From assembly GCA_029259695.1 (NCBI GenBank), contig JAJDEQ010000105.1, positions 1-61,087 on the forward strand: DNA of 61,087 nucleotides, read 5' to 3'. This DNA comes from Planctomycetota bacterium. Lineage in GTDB: Bacteria > Planctomycetota > B15-G4. Below, piece after piece: positions 1-8,391 of the stretch. Each line of letters starts with the position of its first letter. Position 1 is the first letter of the stretch. Under the pieces are notes generated by a model, which saw only the letters and a program-made list of their open reading frames with translations, had not been told where the DNA came from and did not search any database. The position numbers and the translations under genes are program-made.

Positions 1-822
1 CAGCTCGGGGCTGATCAGTCCGTTCAGCTCGGCGCGGGCCGCGAGTTGCGCGCCGGCATCCAACGGCAACGTGAAGCGTCCGTCCGCGTCGGTCACGATC
101 GTGCCGGGAGCGCGGGCGATGGCCTGCGCACCGGACGCCCGCCGGCGGAAGTCGACGGCGGCGCCCGGGGCCGGCGTGCCGTCGTGGTGGATCACGCGAC
201 CGCGCAGGGTCACCGTGGGGCGCAGGCTGACCACGGCCTCGCCGTCGTCGGTGCGCGTGCGCATGAGCATCGCCGGCCACCAGAGGCCGGACGTGCCCAG
301 GTCCTCGCGGCTCGCGATCAGGAATGCACCAGGGTGGGGGAAGCTGACCTCGCAGCGCCCGGCGCCGTTGGTGAAGTGGTTCGCGAGGGGCCCCTCGAGT
401 CCGCCGTGCATGCTCTGTTCGTCGGACCAGATCGCCACGTGGGCATCGGCCACGGGACGCGCCTCGCCGTCGATCACGACCAGCGTCATGCTGGACTCCT
501 GCGCGAGGCTCATGAGCATCTCGCGCGACGAGAGCAACGTGTCGAGGGCCACGGCCTCCTGCTCGACTTCCGGCAGCGGCGGGGCGGGCAGGCGGAGTTC
601 GACCGGCTCGGCATCGGCGAGCCGCGGCAGTGGGTCGGCCGTGGTCGCGGGAACCACGGCGTCCTCGACGGCAAGTTGCGGTGGCGTCTCGTCCTGTTGC
701 CAGAGTAGCCAGAGCAGGCAGGCCAGCAGGAGCGCGCCGGTCGCACCCGCCACGAGCGCGCCACGGCCGCGGGGGCCGCCGTGCTGCGTGGGTCGATCGC
801 GTGGGTGCCTGGTGGACGACAT
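1..822 (-). CDS. Secreted/anchored carboxypeptidase-regulatory-like protein (3' end missing)
   Basis: The gene reads in from the minus strand and is cut by the window edge, leaving 274 codons. The ATG at 822-820 has a GGAGGTGA-like ribosome site about 10 bases upstream. Residues 20-37 form one hydrophobic segment (GALVAGATGALLLACLLWLL), so this is a signal anchor or exported protein. After a Pro/Glu-rich linker come beta-rich repeats of the carboxypeptidase-regulatory type, seen as VTLRGRVIHHDGTPAPGAAV and TDADGRFTLPL. Such domains usually stack in large cell-surface proteins. The catalytic or binding part, if any, lies beyond the edge, so no function is proposed. Confidence 0.75.
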   Translation of the reverse strand, partial: MSSTRHPRDRPTQHGGPRGRGALVAGATGALLLACLLWLLWQQDETPPQLAVEDAVVPATTADPLPRLADAEPVELRLPAPPLPEVEQEAVALDTLLSSREMLMSLAQESSMTLVVIDGEARPVADAHVAIWSDEQSMHGGLEGPLANHFTNGAGRCEVSFPHPGAFLIASREDLGTSGLWWPAMLMRTRTDDGEAVVSLRPTVTLRGRVIHHDGTPAPGAAVDFRRRASGAQAIARAPGTIVTDADGRFTLPLDAGAQLAARAELNGLISPEL

Positions 823-1064
823 GCCCGTCTCGTCACCTCCCGAATCGTGTACGCGCGGCGATCTGTGCGTGTTGACGGTCGATCCGATCTGCGTTCCCGG
901 CGCGGCCGTCGGCGTCGATCACCGACCCCAGGCTACACGCGGCGGCTCGATGGGTCACTCGATCGGGGCGTCGAAGCCGTCCGCGCGGGGCCCCTCGCTT
1001 GACGACGCCGATGCCATCGCTAACAACTCGGGGGCACGACGGGCTCGCAACGGGAGCAGGGCGG

Positions 1065-2732
1065 ATGGTGTGGAAGCGCGCAGCGGCAATGGCTGAACTC
1101 GAGAGCGGGGCCCGGTTGTTCAAGGACCCTCCCCGGCAGATCGCGTTGTTCAGGCACGGCGCGCAGGTCTACGCCGTCGACAATCGCTGCCCGCACGAGG
1201 GCTACCCGCTGGTGGAAGGGTCGGTGAGCGTCGCGGCCGGGCGTCGCGCCGAGGACGGGGCGAGTGCCGACGGTCAGGGCGCGGACGGTCAAGGCGCCGG
1301 GTGCGTGCTCACCTGCAACTGGCACAACTGGAAGTTCCAGCTCGCCGACGGCAAGTGCCTGCTGGGCGGAGACGATGTGCGCAGCTACCCGGTGGAGCTG
1401 CGCGACGGCGACGTGTGGGTGGACGTGAGCGATCCCCCGCCGGCCGAGATCGAGGCGCGCGTGCTGAAGGGCCTGCGCATCGCGTACGAAGAGCAGGACT
1501 ACGGTCGCATTGCCCGTGAACTCGGACGCCTGCACGCACACGGACTCGATCCGTCGGTCGGCCTGCGCGGCGTGCTCGAGTGGTCGCACGATCGCTTCGA
1601 GTACGGCACGACCCATGCCTACGCCGCGAGCGCGGACTGGCTGGCACTGGCTGCGCGCGCGGAGGGCGACTGGGAGCGTCAGCTCGTGTGCCTGACCGAG
1701 GCGGTGGACCACATCTCCCACGACGCCTTGCGCCATCCGCCGTACCCGTTCGCCGAACCGGGCGAAGCCTTCGAGCCCGAGGCCTTCGCCCGGGCGATCG
1801 AGGACGAGGACCGGGCCGCGGCCGAGGGCATGCTGCGCCGTGCCCTGGACGACGGCCTGCACTGGAGCGACCTGGAACCGTCCTTCGCGTCAGCCGCCCT
1901 GGCCCACTTCAACGACTTCGGGCACTCGGCCATCTGGGTCCTGAAGGCCGGGCAGTGGATCGAGCGGGACCCGTCTGCGGAGCGCTGGCTGCTGCCGCCG
2001 CTCACCCGCAGCCTGTGCTTCACGACGCGCGAGGACCTGATCCCCGACTTCCGTGACTACGCCGGTTCGCTCGCACGCATGCCGCCGCTCGAGGGCGCAA
2101 CCCGCTTCGACGGGCCGTCCGCTGCGGACGGTGAACTCGCCGACCGGCTGTTCGGTGCGTCGGTCTCGCGCGCCCTCGACGCGGTGCTGACGGCCGCATC
2201 CGGCGCGACCATCCACACCCTGTACGACGCCCTGATGGAGACGAGCGCGCGGCACCTGGCGCACTTCGAGATGCAGTACCAGGCAGACACCCACCGCCCG
2301 GTCAACCAGAACGTGGGCTGGCTCGACTTCACCCACGCCGTCACGTTCGGCAACGCCGTGCGCCACCTGTGTGCGCGCTTCCCGGCGCTCTGGCCCCAGG
2401 GTCTGCTGCAGATGGCCTGCTTCACCGGTCGCAACGCCGCCTTCCTGGATCGCGAACTCGACCTGGGGCCCTGGTCCGTCGCCGACCCGGGCGCCTTCTG
2501 GGGCGACGTCCACGAGCGGCTGCTCGATCACGGCCTGCGCGACCCGATCTTCTCGGCCCACTTGATCAAGACGTCGCTGGCCGTGGAAGAGGAGTGGCCG
2601 CTCGCCTCACCCTCCTGCCGGGCCGCCTTGCTCACGGCCCTGGCGCGGTTCCTGGGGTCGCCGATCAAGCAGAAGCACGGCCGCCGGTTGGTCAAGCAGG
2701 CCATCGCCCTGGTCGGTCGCGACTTCGCCTGA
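1065..2732 (+). CDS. Rieske [2Fe-2S] protein with large helical C-terminal domain
   Basis: About 555 residues. The N-terminal 110 residues are a Rieske ferredoxin-like domain with ligands C42-P-H44 and C84-N-W-H87. Between the two ligand pairs lies an extra Gly/Ala/Asp/Gln-rich loop with the repeat GADGQ, making the gap 39 residues instead of the usual 16 or so. The remaining 430 residues are helical, His- and Trp-rich, and not recognised; a mono-oxygenase-like partner domain is possible but unproven. No signal peptide or membrane segment is seen, so it should be cytoplasmic. The ATG at 1065 follows GGGAGCAGG; an upstream TTG at 999 and ATG at 1011 are in frame but add residues unlike Rieske N termini. 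asd follows after 22 bases on the same strand. Confidence 0.8.
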   Translation: MVWKRAAAMAELESGARLFKDPPRQIALFRHGAQVYAVDNRCPHEGYPLVEGSVSVAAGRRAEDGASADGQGADGQGAGCVLTCNWHNWKFQLADGKCLLGGDDVRSYPVELRDGDVWVDVSDPPPAEIEARVLKGLRIAYEEQDYGRIARELGRLHAHGLDPSVGLRGVLEWSHDRFEYGTTHAYAASADWLALAARAEGDWERQLVCLTEAVDHISHDALRHPPYPFAEPGEAFEPEAFARAIEDEDRAAAEGMLRRALDDGLHWSDLEPSFASAALAHFNDFGHSAIWVLKAGQWIERDPSAERWLLPPLTRSLCFTTREDLIPDFRDYAGSLARMPPLEGATRFDGPSAADGELADRLFGASVSRALDAVLTAASGATIHTLYDALMETSARHLAHFEMQYQADTHRPVNQNVGWLDFTHAVTFGNAVRHLCARFPALWPQGLLQMACFTGRNAAFLDRELDLGPWSVADPGAFWGDVHERLLDHGLRDPIFSAHLIKTSLAVEEEWPLASPSCRAALLTALARFLGSPIKQKHGRRLVKQAIALVGRDFA

Positions 2733-2754
2733 GTGCCGGGTTATCGTCGCGCCC

Positions 2755-3843
2755 ATGACGGCCTCACGCAGCAAGATCCCCGTGGGCATCCTGGGCGCCA
2801 CCGGGAGCGTGGGCCAGGTGCTGGTGCGCATGCTGCGCGATCACCCGTGGTTCGAGCTGAGCGCCGTGATGGCGTCGGCCCGTTCGGTCGGCAGGCCCTA
2901 CGGGGACGCGGTCGCCTGGGCGCAACCCGAACCGCTCGACCCACGCGTGGCGCGCCTGGAAGTGCTGCCGTGCGAGCCGGCCGGCTCCGGTGCGGGAGCA
3001 GCCGACTGCCCGTTGGTGTTCTCGGCGCTGGGGTCGTCGGTCGCGCGTGACGTGGAGCTGGCCTTCGCCGAGTCAGGCGCGTTCGTGGTGTCGAACGCAG
3101 CCAGCCACCGCATGCACCCACGTGTGCCGTTGATCGTGCCGGAGGTCAACGCGTCGCACCTCGCGCTGCTGGCGGAGCAGTCGTTCGGTGGCGGGTCGTC
3201 GCGCGGTGCGATCGTCACCAACCCCAACTGCTCGACCATCGGTCTGGTGCTCGCGCTCAAGCCGCTGGTGGACGCGTTCGGCGTGGAGCAGGTGCACGTG
3301 GTGACGCTGCAGGCGCTCTCGGGAGCCGGGCGGCCCGGTGTGCCCGGTCTCGCGGCGCTGGACAACGTGATCCCGTTCATCCCCGGCGAGGAGGAGAAGC
3401 TGGAGATCGAACCGGCCAAGATCCTGGGCGCGGTCGGCGCCGGGGGATTCGAACCGCTGCCGATCGCCGTGAGTGCTCAGTGCAACCGCGTCCCCGTGCG
3501 CGACGGGCACACCCTGTGCGTCTCGGTGGGTCTCGGCCGGCGTGCGGAGGTGCAGGAGCTGGTCGCCGCGTGGAACGACTTCAGCGTCGACCCCGAGGTG
3601 GCGGCGTTGCCGTCGGCGCCGCGGCGTCTGATCCACGTGCTCGACGATCCCGATGGACCCCAGCCCGCGCTGCACCGTGACCTCGACGGCGGCATGGCGG
3701 TGAGCATCGGCCGCGTGCGCCCGTGCCCGCTGCTCGACCAGCGCTTCGTGACGCTGTCCCACAACACGGTGCGGGGTGCGGCCGGAGGCTCGCTGTTGAT
3801 CGCCGAGTTGGCGCGCGAGCGCGGTCTGCTGGGGGGAGCCTGA
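2755..3843 (+). CDS. asd: Aspartate-semialdehyde dehydrogenase (archaeal/fungal-type)
   Basis: 362 residues. It converts aspartyl-4-phosphate to aspartate-4-semialdehyde with NADPH, the branch point to lysine/diaminopimelate, methionine and threonine. The NADP-binding motif GILGATGSVGQ is at residues 11-21, and the active-site cysteine lies in TNPNCSTIGL. The substrate-binding stretch SGAGRPGVPG and the phrase VIPFIPGEEEKLEIE are typical of the archaeal/fungal branch rather than the proteobacterial one. A TATCGT hexamer ends 7 bases before the ATG, as in leaderless transcripts. The gene converges on the minus-strand repeat protein. Confidence 0.93.
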   Translation: MTASRSKIPVGILGATGSVGQVLVRMLRDHPWFELSAVMASARSVGRPYGDAVAWAQPEPLDPRVARLEVLPCEPAGSGAGAADCPLVFSALGSSVARDVELAFAESGAFVVSNAASHRMHPRVPLIVPEVNASHLALLAEQSFGGGSSRGAIVTNPNCSTIGLVLALKPLVDAFGVEQVHVVTLQALSGAGRPGVPGLAALDNVIPFIPGEEEKLEIEPAKILGAVGAGGFEPLPIAVSAQCNRVPVRDGHTLCVSVGLGRRAEVQELVAAWNDFSVDPEVAALPSAPRRLIHVLDDPDGPQPALHRDLDGGMAVSIGRVRPCPLLDQRFVTLSHNTVRGAAGGSLLIAELARERGLLGGA

Positions 3844-3850
3844 TCGAGAG

Positions 3851-3866
3851 GGCCCCGGCCAGGGCC
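3851..3866. terminator. Short hairpin at a convergent gene end
   Basis: GGCCC, six-base loop, GGGCC between the stops of asd and the minus-strand gene at 3922. There is no T-tract, so termination activity is only suggested by position. Confidence 0.35.
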
Positions 3867-3921
3867 GACCTGGACACGAGCGGAGCTGGAGCTCACGAGC
3901 GCAGAGGAAGACCGAGGCGTC

Positions 3922-5805
3922 TCAGTCCTCGTCGGGCAGCAGGCCGATCAGCGGCGCCTTGACCAGCAGTCGCACCCGGTACTTGCGCGTCGCGGTGCCG
4001 TCGCTCACCTGGAAGTGGGCCGAACGTTTGCCCACGTTCTCGAGCTCCGGGGTCCAGCGCAGCTCGCGCGTGGCGTCGTCGTAGCTGGCGTTGCTGCCGG
4101 GCAGGGCGAAGATGCCTTTGTCGAGCACGGGCGTGATCGTCACGCTGTCGCCGTCGCGGTCGGCGGGGATCAGGGGCAGCACCGTCTCGATGCCCACGAG
4201 GGCGCGGGCGTTGCTGACCTTGGCGACGGTCGGCTTGCGGTTGCGCGTGGTGTTCGTGTCGGCGCGCCGCACCTTCACCGGCAGCTTGAAGCGGCGGGGC
4301 GCCTTGGTCACGCCGTCGTCCACGCTGACGCGCAGCGTGAAGCTGCCGGGGTCGGCCTGGGGTGCCACGCTGAAGCTGCGGGTCGCCTGGTCCCACGCCA
4401 CCCCGGCCGGCAGGTCGCCGAGCTGGGTCACGACGAGTTCTTCGACGGCCTTGTCGATGTCCACGGCCAGGACCGGGATCGTGGTCGGCTCGGCGGCCCC
4501 GGTCACGACCGTCGTGCGGTAACGCTGGAGCGTCGGGCGGTCGTTGCGGAAGTCGTCGAGGTTCGGGGCGTCCTCCACCATGAACGTGCGGTTGTAGCCC
4601 TCGCCCGGCATGGTCAGGTACTGCTTGGGTTCGAGGTCGCGGAAGATGCCGCCGTCACGGCGGACGGCCTGCATGTGCTCGCCGCTCACGGCCAGATCGC
4701 AGAACACCGTGTCGAACGAGGTGCCGCCGTCGTACTTCGCCAGCATCACGACCTGGCCGGGGAGCAGTTCGCCCGGCGCGAAGGGAGAGCTGCCCGAGTA
4801 CACCGAGCCGTCGCCGCGCAGCACGGCCCAGTCGCCCGAGCCGAGGATCTCGATGTCCGCGTAGGACGACAGGGACGGGTAGGTCAGGCGTCGCAGCGTG
4901 ATCGAGTCGCCGGCTTCGGCGACGGGTGGGGGCAGGCGCGCCAGCTCCTCGGAGAAGGCGCCGATCGGTGTGGAGACGCCGCGCATGACCACGCCGTCGC
5001 GGCGCAGGGCGTAGATGTCCCCCGTGTCCGGGTGGACCGTCATCTTGACCCACACCGTGTCGATCGTCTCGCCGTCGAAACTCCCGCTCAGGCCGGGGCC
5101 GCCGGTGAAGTAGAGCAGCGGGAACTGCGGGTCGAGTCGCGTGAACAGCGCGCCGTCGGCACGCAGCGCGGTGCCGGCGCCGAACCAGGAGACGACGGTG
5201 GTGAAGAAGGAGTTGTCCTGGGTGAACTTGACCACGTCGCTCGCGCCGGTGGCGAGCAGGCCGTCGCGGCGCAGGGCGTAGGTCAGGCCGTCGACGACGT
5301 CGAGCGACAGCCAGTCGGGCAGCAGCAACGAGGTGAAGAGCACGGACTGCTTCTTGCCGTTCTTGGAAATGCGGCCGTCGGCACGCAGCGACCAGCGGTC
5401 GGGGCCCTCGACGACGTGGTCGGCCCAGCGGTCGTAGTAGTCGCTCGCCTCGAAGTCCGAGTTGGAGGAGAGGAAGAAGAAGAATCCCCCGCTCGAAGCG
5501 CCGGACACACCCGAGTTGCTGAAGAAGAAGAACGAGCCGGAGTTCAGCACGATGGTCAGGCCCGACCCGAACGGCTGGATGCCGGAGCCCGTGAAGACGA
5601 AGAAGAAGGCCGAGCCCGACATGTCGGCGCTGAAGTGGCCCGCGAGGTCGTTCAGGATCGTGCCGTTCCAGCCCAGGCGCCCCTCCTCGCTCATGCCGTA
5701 GTAGCTCTGGGCGGCCAGCGGCGCGGCCATGGGCGGGAGCAGCAGCGCCAGCGCCAGGGCGGCGCGAGCGGGCACGAGACGGCGGGTGGGGCGGAGCGTG
5801 ATCAC
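3922..5805 (-). CDS. Secreted seven-repeat (LRxDG) protein with Ig/cadherin-like C terminus
   Basis: 627 residues with a signal peptide (ALALALLLPPMAAPLAAQS). Seven copies of a short motif of the form xLRxDGxl occur: SEEGRL, SLRADGRI, ALRRDGLL, ALRADGAL, ALRRDGVV, VLRGDGSV and AVRRDGGI. They are spaced like blades of a seven-bladed beta-propeller. Between repeats 1 and 2 lie three phenylalanine clusters (FFFVF, FFFF, FFFF), each set among Gly/Ser. The C-terminal 200 residues contain two beta-sandwich-like domains (motifs DDGVTKAPRRFKLPV and ADRDGDSVTITPV) resembling cadherin or putative Ig modules. The paralogue at 36287-37957 has the same architecture without the Phe clusters. The role is unknown; a secreted surface or adhesion function is an inference. 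Confidence 0.8.
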   Translation of the reverse strand: MITLRPTRRLVPARAALALALLLPPMAAPLAAQSYYGMSEEGRLGWNGTILNDLAGHFSADMSGSAFFFVFTGSGIQPFGSGLTIVLNSGSFFFFSNSGVSGASSGGFFFFLSSNSDFEASDYYDRWADHVVEGPDRWSLRADGRISKNGKKQSVLFTSLLLPDWLSLDVVDGLTYALRRDGLLATGASDVVKFTQDNSFFTTVVSWFGAGTALRADGALFTRLDPQFPLLYFTGGPGLSGSFDGETIDTVWVKMTVHPDTGDIYALRRDGVVMRGVSTPIGAFSEELARLPPPVAEAGDSITLRRLTYPSLSSYADIEILGSGDWAVLRGDGSVYSGSSPFAPGELLPGQVVMLAKYDGGTSFDTVFCDLAVSGEHMQAVRRDGGIFRDLEPKQYLTMPGEGYNRTFMVEDAPNLDDFRNDRPTLQRYRTTVVTGAAEPTTIPVLAVDIDKAVEELVVTQLGDLPAGVAWDQATRSFSVAPQADPGSFTLRVSVDDGVTKAPRRFKLPVKVRRADTNTTRNRKPTVAKVSNARALVGIETVLPLIPADRDGDSVTITPVLDKGIFALPGSNASYDDATRELRWTPELENVGKRSAHFQVSDGTATRKYRVRLLVKAPLIGLLPDED

Positions 5806-5839
5806 GGTGGGTGGGCCGGAGCCTCAGCAACCAGTGTCG

Positions 5840-5853
5840 CCCCGAATTCGGGG
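5840..5853. promoter_or_regulatory. 14-bp perfect palindrome CCCCGAATTCGGGG
   Basis: It lies 35-48 bases upstream of the minus-strand start at 5805, in the 88-base gap after the porin gene. The core CCGAATTCGG recurs at 35598-35607 upstream of another secreted-protein gene. It could be an operator or a small terminator for the porin transcript. Confidence 0.4.
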
Positions 5854-5893
5854 GTCCGCAAGCAACGCGACCGTGGCGGGCGCCGGATGGCGC

Positions 5894-7558
5894 TCAGAAG
5901 GTCATGGTGAACTGCGTGTAGAACAGGTCTGCGTCCCCGTCGCCGCCGTTGCTGTCGATGCGCCGGCCGGCGAGGAAGCGCGAATAGCCCACGAGCACGT
6001 GACCATGGGGTGCGAGACACTCCGGTGTATAGGACAGCGTCACGTCGAACTCCTTGCCGACGTTCTTGCCCGAGTCGCCGGTCGTGTCCGCGAAGCCCGG
6101 TGCGCCGCCCACGTTGTAGACCGCGTCGTTCTCCTCGGCGAGGCGGAAGAAGTGCGCCGCGAACTTCATGCCCACCCGTTCGTGGAGCTTCACCGCGACG
6201 TTCGGCGAGAGGTCGACGATGTTCTGCCGGCCGATCAGGTCGAGGTAGCCGAAGTAGGCGTGGCCCAGGGGGAAGAGCTGGTTGAAGGTCTCGGTCTCGT
6301 CGTCCGTCGGGTCGGAGTCGCCGCTGGCGTAGTCGATGCTGACGCCCACGCGGGGCTTGCCGGGTGCATCCGGGAAGCTGTGGCCGACGACGCCGGTGGC
6401 GGCCCAGGCGTCGATGTCGTCGGTCGCGAACTTTCCGAACTGCTTGGCGGCCCACAGCTCGTAGTCGGTCTGGCCGCTCTTGCCCCCGAAGCGTGCGCCG
6501 ACGGTGTACAGCTCCATGTCACCCGTGTGGCCGTTGCCCGACATGAAGAGAGGGTCGGTCTCGTTGAGGAACAGGCCGAAGAGGTCCATGTTGTCGCCGC
6601 TCTCGAGCTGGCGGGAGTTGTAGATGCCCATGAACCAACGACTGGAGTCGGTGTCGTCCGAGTCGCGGGGATCGATGATCACGGGCTTGGTCACGAACAC
6701 GTCGGTGCTGCCGGCGGACTCGTGGTTCACGCGCAGCATGCCACCCTGGAACGTGCGCCGGGTGTTGGCCCAGTCGAGCGGCGAGATCAGTCGCTGGCGC
6801 CCCTGCTGGAGCTCCATGCGGCCCAGGCGCGCGGTGAGGTCGTCGTTGCCCGCCTCCACGAAGGCGTTGAGGAAGTCGGCGTTGTTGCGATCGATGCCCA
6901 GGGCCGGCCGCTCGTTGCCGTGGATGCGGGCGTCGATGCCCTCGATGAACAGGCGGTAGCCGTCCTCGTGACGCAGGTCCATGTGGGCGCGCACGCGCGA
7001 GAGGTTGAAGTCGTTGTGCTCGGGCGAGGTCCCCATCAGGGTCTTGTTCTTCTCGGCCTGGAGCCGGTAGCGGATCTGGCCGCCGAAGCTGGCCGACCAG
7101 CCGTCGCCGAAGGGGATCGATTTGGCGTCCGGGAGGGCGTGGTCGCTCAGGACATCGGGATCGTCGACCCAGGTCCAGTCCTCCTCGAAGCGCAGGTTGT
7201 GGAACTTCGTCTTGCGCACCGGCGGGGCGTCGTCCTCCGGCGCCGCGGTCGCCACGACCCGTGCGCTCGTCGTCGATCGTCGCGGAGTCGGGTAGGGGAC
7301 CGGAGCGGCCAGCTTCGCGCCGGAGCGTCGGGCGACGTGCGGGGCGATGACCGGGTGCTCGCTCACCCGTGGCATGAGCACGGGGGCCGGCGCACGACGT
7401 GCCGCGGCCGGTGTGCTCGCGGCGGTCACCTTCGATGCCTTCGGCACAGGTGGAGAGGTCGAGGTCTGTGTGGAGGCTGGGGGGACGAACCACCAGGCGG
7501 TTGCGATCAGTGCAACCGTGAAGGCGAGGTTGGCTCGTCGCTCGATCCGTTCGCGCAT
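5894..7558 (-). CDS. Alginate-export-type outer-membrane porin
   Basis: 554 residues from the ATG at 7558, chosen because GAAGGGA lies just upstream; an in-frame start 60 bases earlier adds a non-hydrophobic leader. A hydrophobic signal (ANLAFTVALIATAWWFVPPA) is followed by a Pro/Ala-rich linker. A beta-barrel-like region then shows the landmarks of the alginate-export family: FGGQIRYRLQAEKNK, LSRVRAHMDLRHEDGYRLFIE, ARLGRMELQQGRQRLISPLDW, and the terminal strand YTQFTMTF ending in Phe. Planctomycetes and proteobacteria use such barrels for anionic solutes; the substrate here is not known. It is divergent from the Rieske/cytochrome block, so it may admit its substrate or share control. Confidence 0.85.
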   Translation of the reverse strand: MRERIERRANLAFTVALIATAWWFVPPASTQTSTSPPVPKASKVTAASTPAAARRAPAPVLMPRVSEHPVIAPHVARRSGAKLAAPVPYPTPRRSTTSARVVATAAPEDDAPPVRKTKFHNLRFEEDWTWVDDPDVLSDHALPDAKSIPFGDGWSASFGGQIRYRLQAEKNKTLMGTSPEHNDFNLSRVRAHMDLRHEDGYRLFIEGIDARIHGNERPALGIDRNNADFLNAFVEAGNDDLTARLGRMELQQGRQRLISPLDWANTRRTFQGGMLRVNHESAGSTDVFVTKPVIIDPRDSDDTDSSRWFMGIYNSRQLESGDNMDLFGLFLNETDPLFMSGNGHTGDMELYTVGARFGGKSGQTDYELWAAKQFGKFATDDIDAWAATGVVGHSFPDAPGKPRVGVSIDYASGDSDPTDDETETFNQLFPLGHAYFGYLDLIGRQNIVDLSPNVAVKLHERVGMKFAAHFFRLAEENDAVYNVGGAPGFADTTGDSGKNVGKEFDVTLSYTPECLAPHGHVLVGYSRFLAGRRIDSNGGDGDADLFYTQFTMTF

Positions 7559-7624
7559 GCTGTCCCTTCGCTTGTCGGTTTGGACTCGCTCGATGGCGGA
7601 GCCCGGAGGCCCACGCACACTTGC

Positions 7625-7639
7625 TGATGGAAGCCATCA
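7625..7639. promoter_or_regulatory. Inverted repeat TGATGG-AAG-CCATCA
   Basis: A perfect 6-3-6 inverted repeat about 70 bases upstream of the porin start, a plausible operator for a dimeric regulator. It does not match an FNR/NNR box. Confidence 0.4.
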
Positions 7640-7840
7640 TGCGCTTCGCGTGGGTCCAGCCCGATACGACGATGAACGTAGACGTCGACCGGGTGCCGGC
7701 CCGGCGCTCGCCGCCACGATCGAGCAGACAGTACCCGATGCCTACGCACTAGTACCCAAAGACATCTGCGCACCAGGCTGGCAGACTCTCGGCCCAAGAC
7801 GTCGCGCGCCGGGCTGCGCGTCGCTCGGGCAGGGCGCCTC

Positions 7841-7864
7841 GTCACCGGTGGGGTCACCGGTGGG
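7841..7864. repeat. Two tandem 12-bp repeats GTCACCGGTGGG
   Basis: Two exact copies side by side, each with the palindromic core CACCGGTG, ending 53 bases before the Rieske start at 7918. The one-turn spacing and palindromic core suggest cooperative protein binding upstream of the respiratory operon. Confidence 0.5.
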
Positions 7865-7917
7865 GCAGTGCCGCAGGGCGCGACGGTCAAGGGCAGCGCA
7901 GGCGTCGGGAGTTGAAC

Positions 7918-8391
7918 GTGGTGGACGACGGCAACAAGGGTGGTGCTGGCTCGACGCGGCGCGGCTTCCTGGGCTGGGCTGCGCTGGTCACCGGCCTCGG
8001 GGCGTGCGCGGCCACCGGCGCCGGCATGATCGTGCGCTACCTGCTGCCGCCCGGCTGGGGCACGCGCCAGCAGCGGCTGTACGTGGGCCAGCTTTCCGAG
8101 CTCCCGGTGGGCTCGAGCCGGCCCTTCTCCACGCCGAGCGGTCAGCGCTACCTGCTCACGAACCTCGGCGACGACGTCGTCGTCGCCTTCAACGACACCT
8201 GCCCGCACCTGGGCTGCAAGGTGCACTGGGAGCAGGCCAACGACCGCTTCTTCTGCCCCTGCCACGGGGGCGCCTTCGACAAGCAGGGCGCACCCATCGC
8301 CGGGCCGCCGAAGGACGAGAACACGCCGCTGAAGCAACTGGCCCTCGAGGTCGACGGCGGCGCGCTGTATGCCCTGGTGCCGATCACGTGA
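7918..8391 (+). CDS. Rieske iron-sulfur subunit of a cytochrome bc-type complex
   Basis: 157 residues. An N-terminal twin-arginine-like segment (STRRGFLGWAA) leads into a single membrane helix (ALVTGLGACAATGAGMIV). The cluster-binding motifs CPHLGC and CPCHGG carry the two Cys and two His ligands plus the stabilising disulfide pair. This is the electron-bifurcating subunit that accepts electrons from quinol at the Qo site. The GTG at 7918 (or 7921) follows GGGAG at 7907-7911; a TTG at 7912 is also in frame. Its stop overlaps the cytochrome b start (GTGA), so the two are translationally coupled. Confidence 0.93.
   Translation: MVDDGNKGGAGSTRRGFLGWAALVTGLGACAATGAGMIVRYLLPPGWGTRQQRLYVGQLSELPVGSSRPFSTPSGQRYLLTNLGDDVVVAFNDTCPHLGCKVHWEQANDRFFCPCHGGAFDKQGAPIAGPPKDENTPLKQLALEVDGGALYALVPIT

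Larger units (their letters stand above)
7559..7917. other. Divergent intergenic control region (359 bases)
   Basis: It separates the porin from the respiratory block and holds no convincing gene. Two features stand out: an inverted repeat at 7625-7639 and a tandem palindromic repeat at 7841-7864. A GC-poorer patch around 7735-7765 could hold promoter elements, but no clear -35/-10 pair was found. Confidence 0.6.

Noticed and set aside
7619..7917. FNR/NNR-type box (TTGAT-N4-ATCAA) for the nitrate/HAO operon
   Set aside because: Looked for in the upstream region and not found; only other symmetric sites are present.
7347..8387. Upstream extension of the cytochrome b frame
   Set aside because: It overlaps the Rieske gene out of frame and has no family match. 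The GTG at 8388 gives a normal cytochrome b N terminus.
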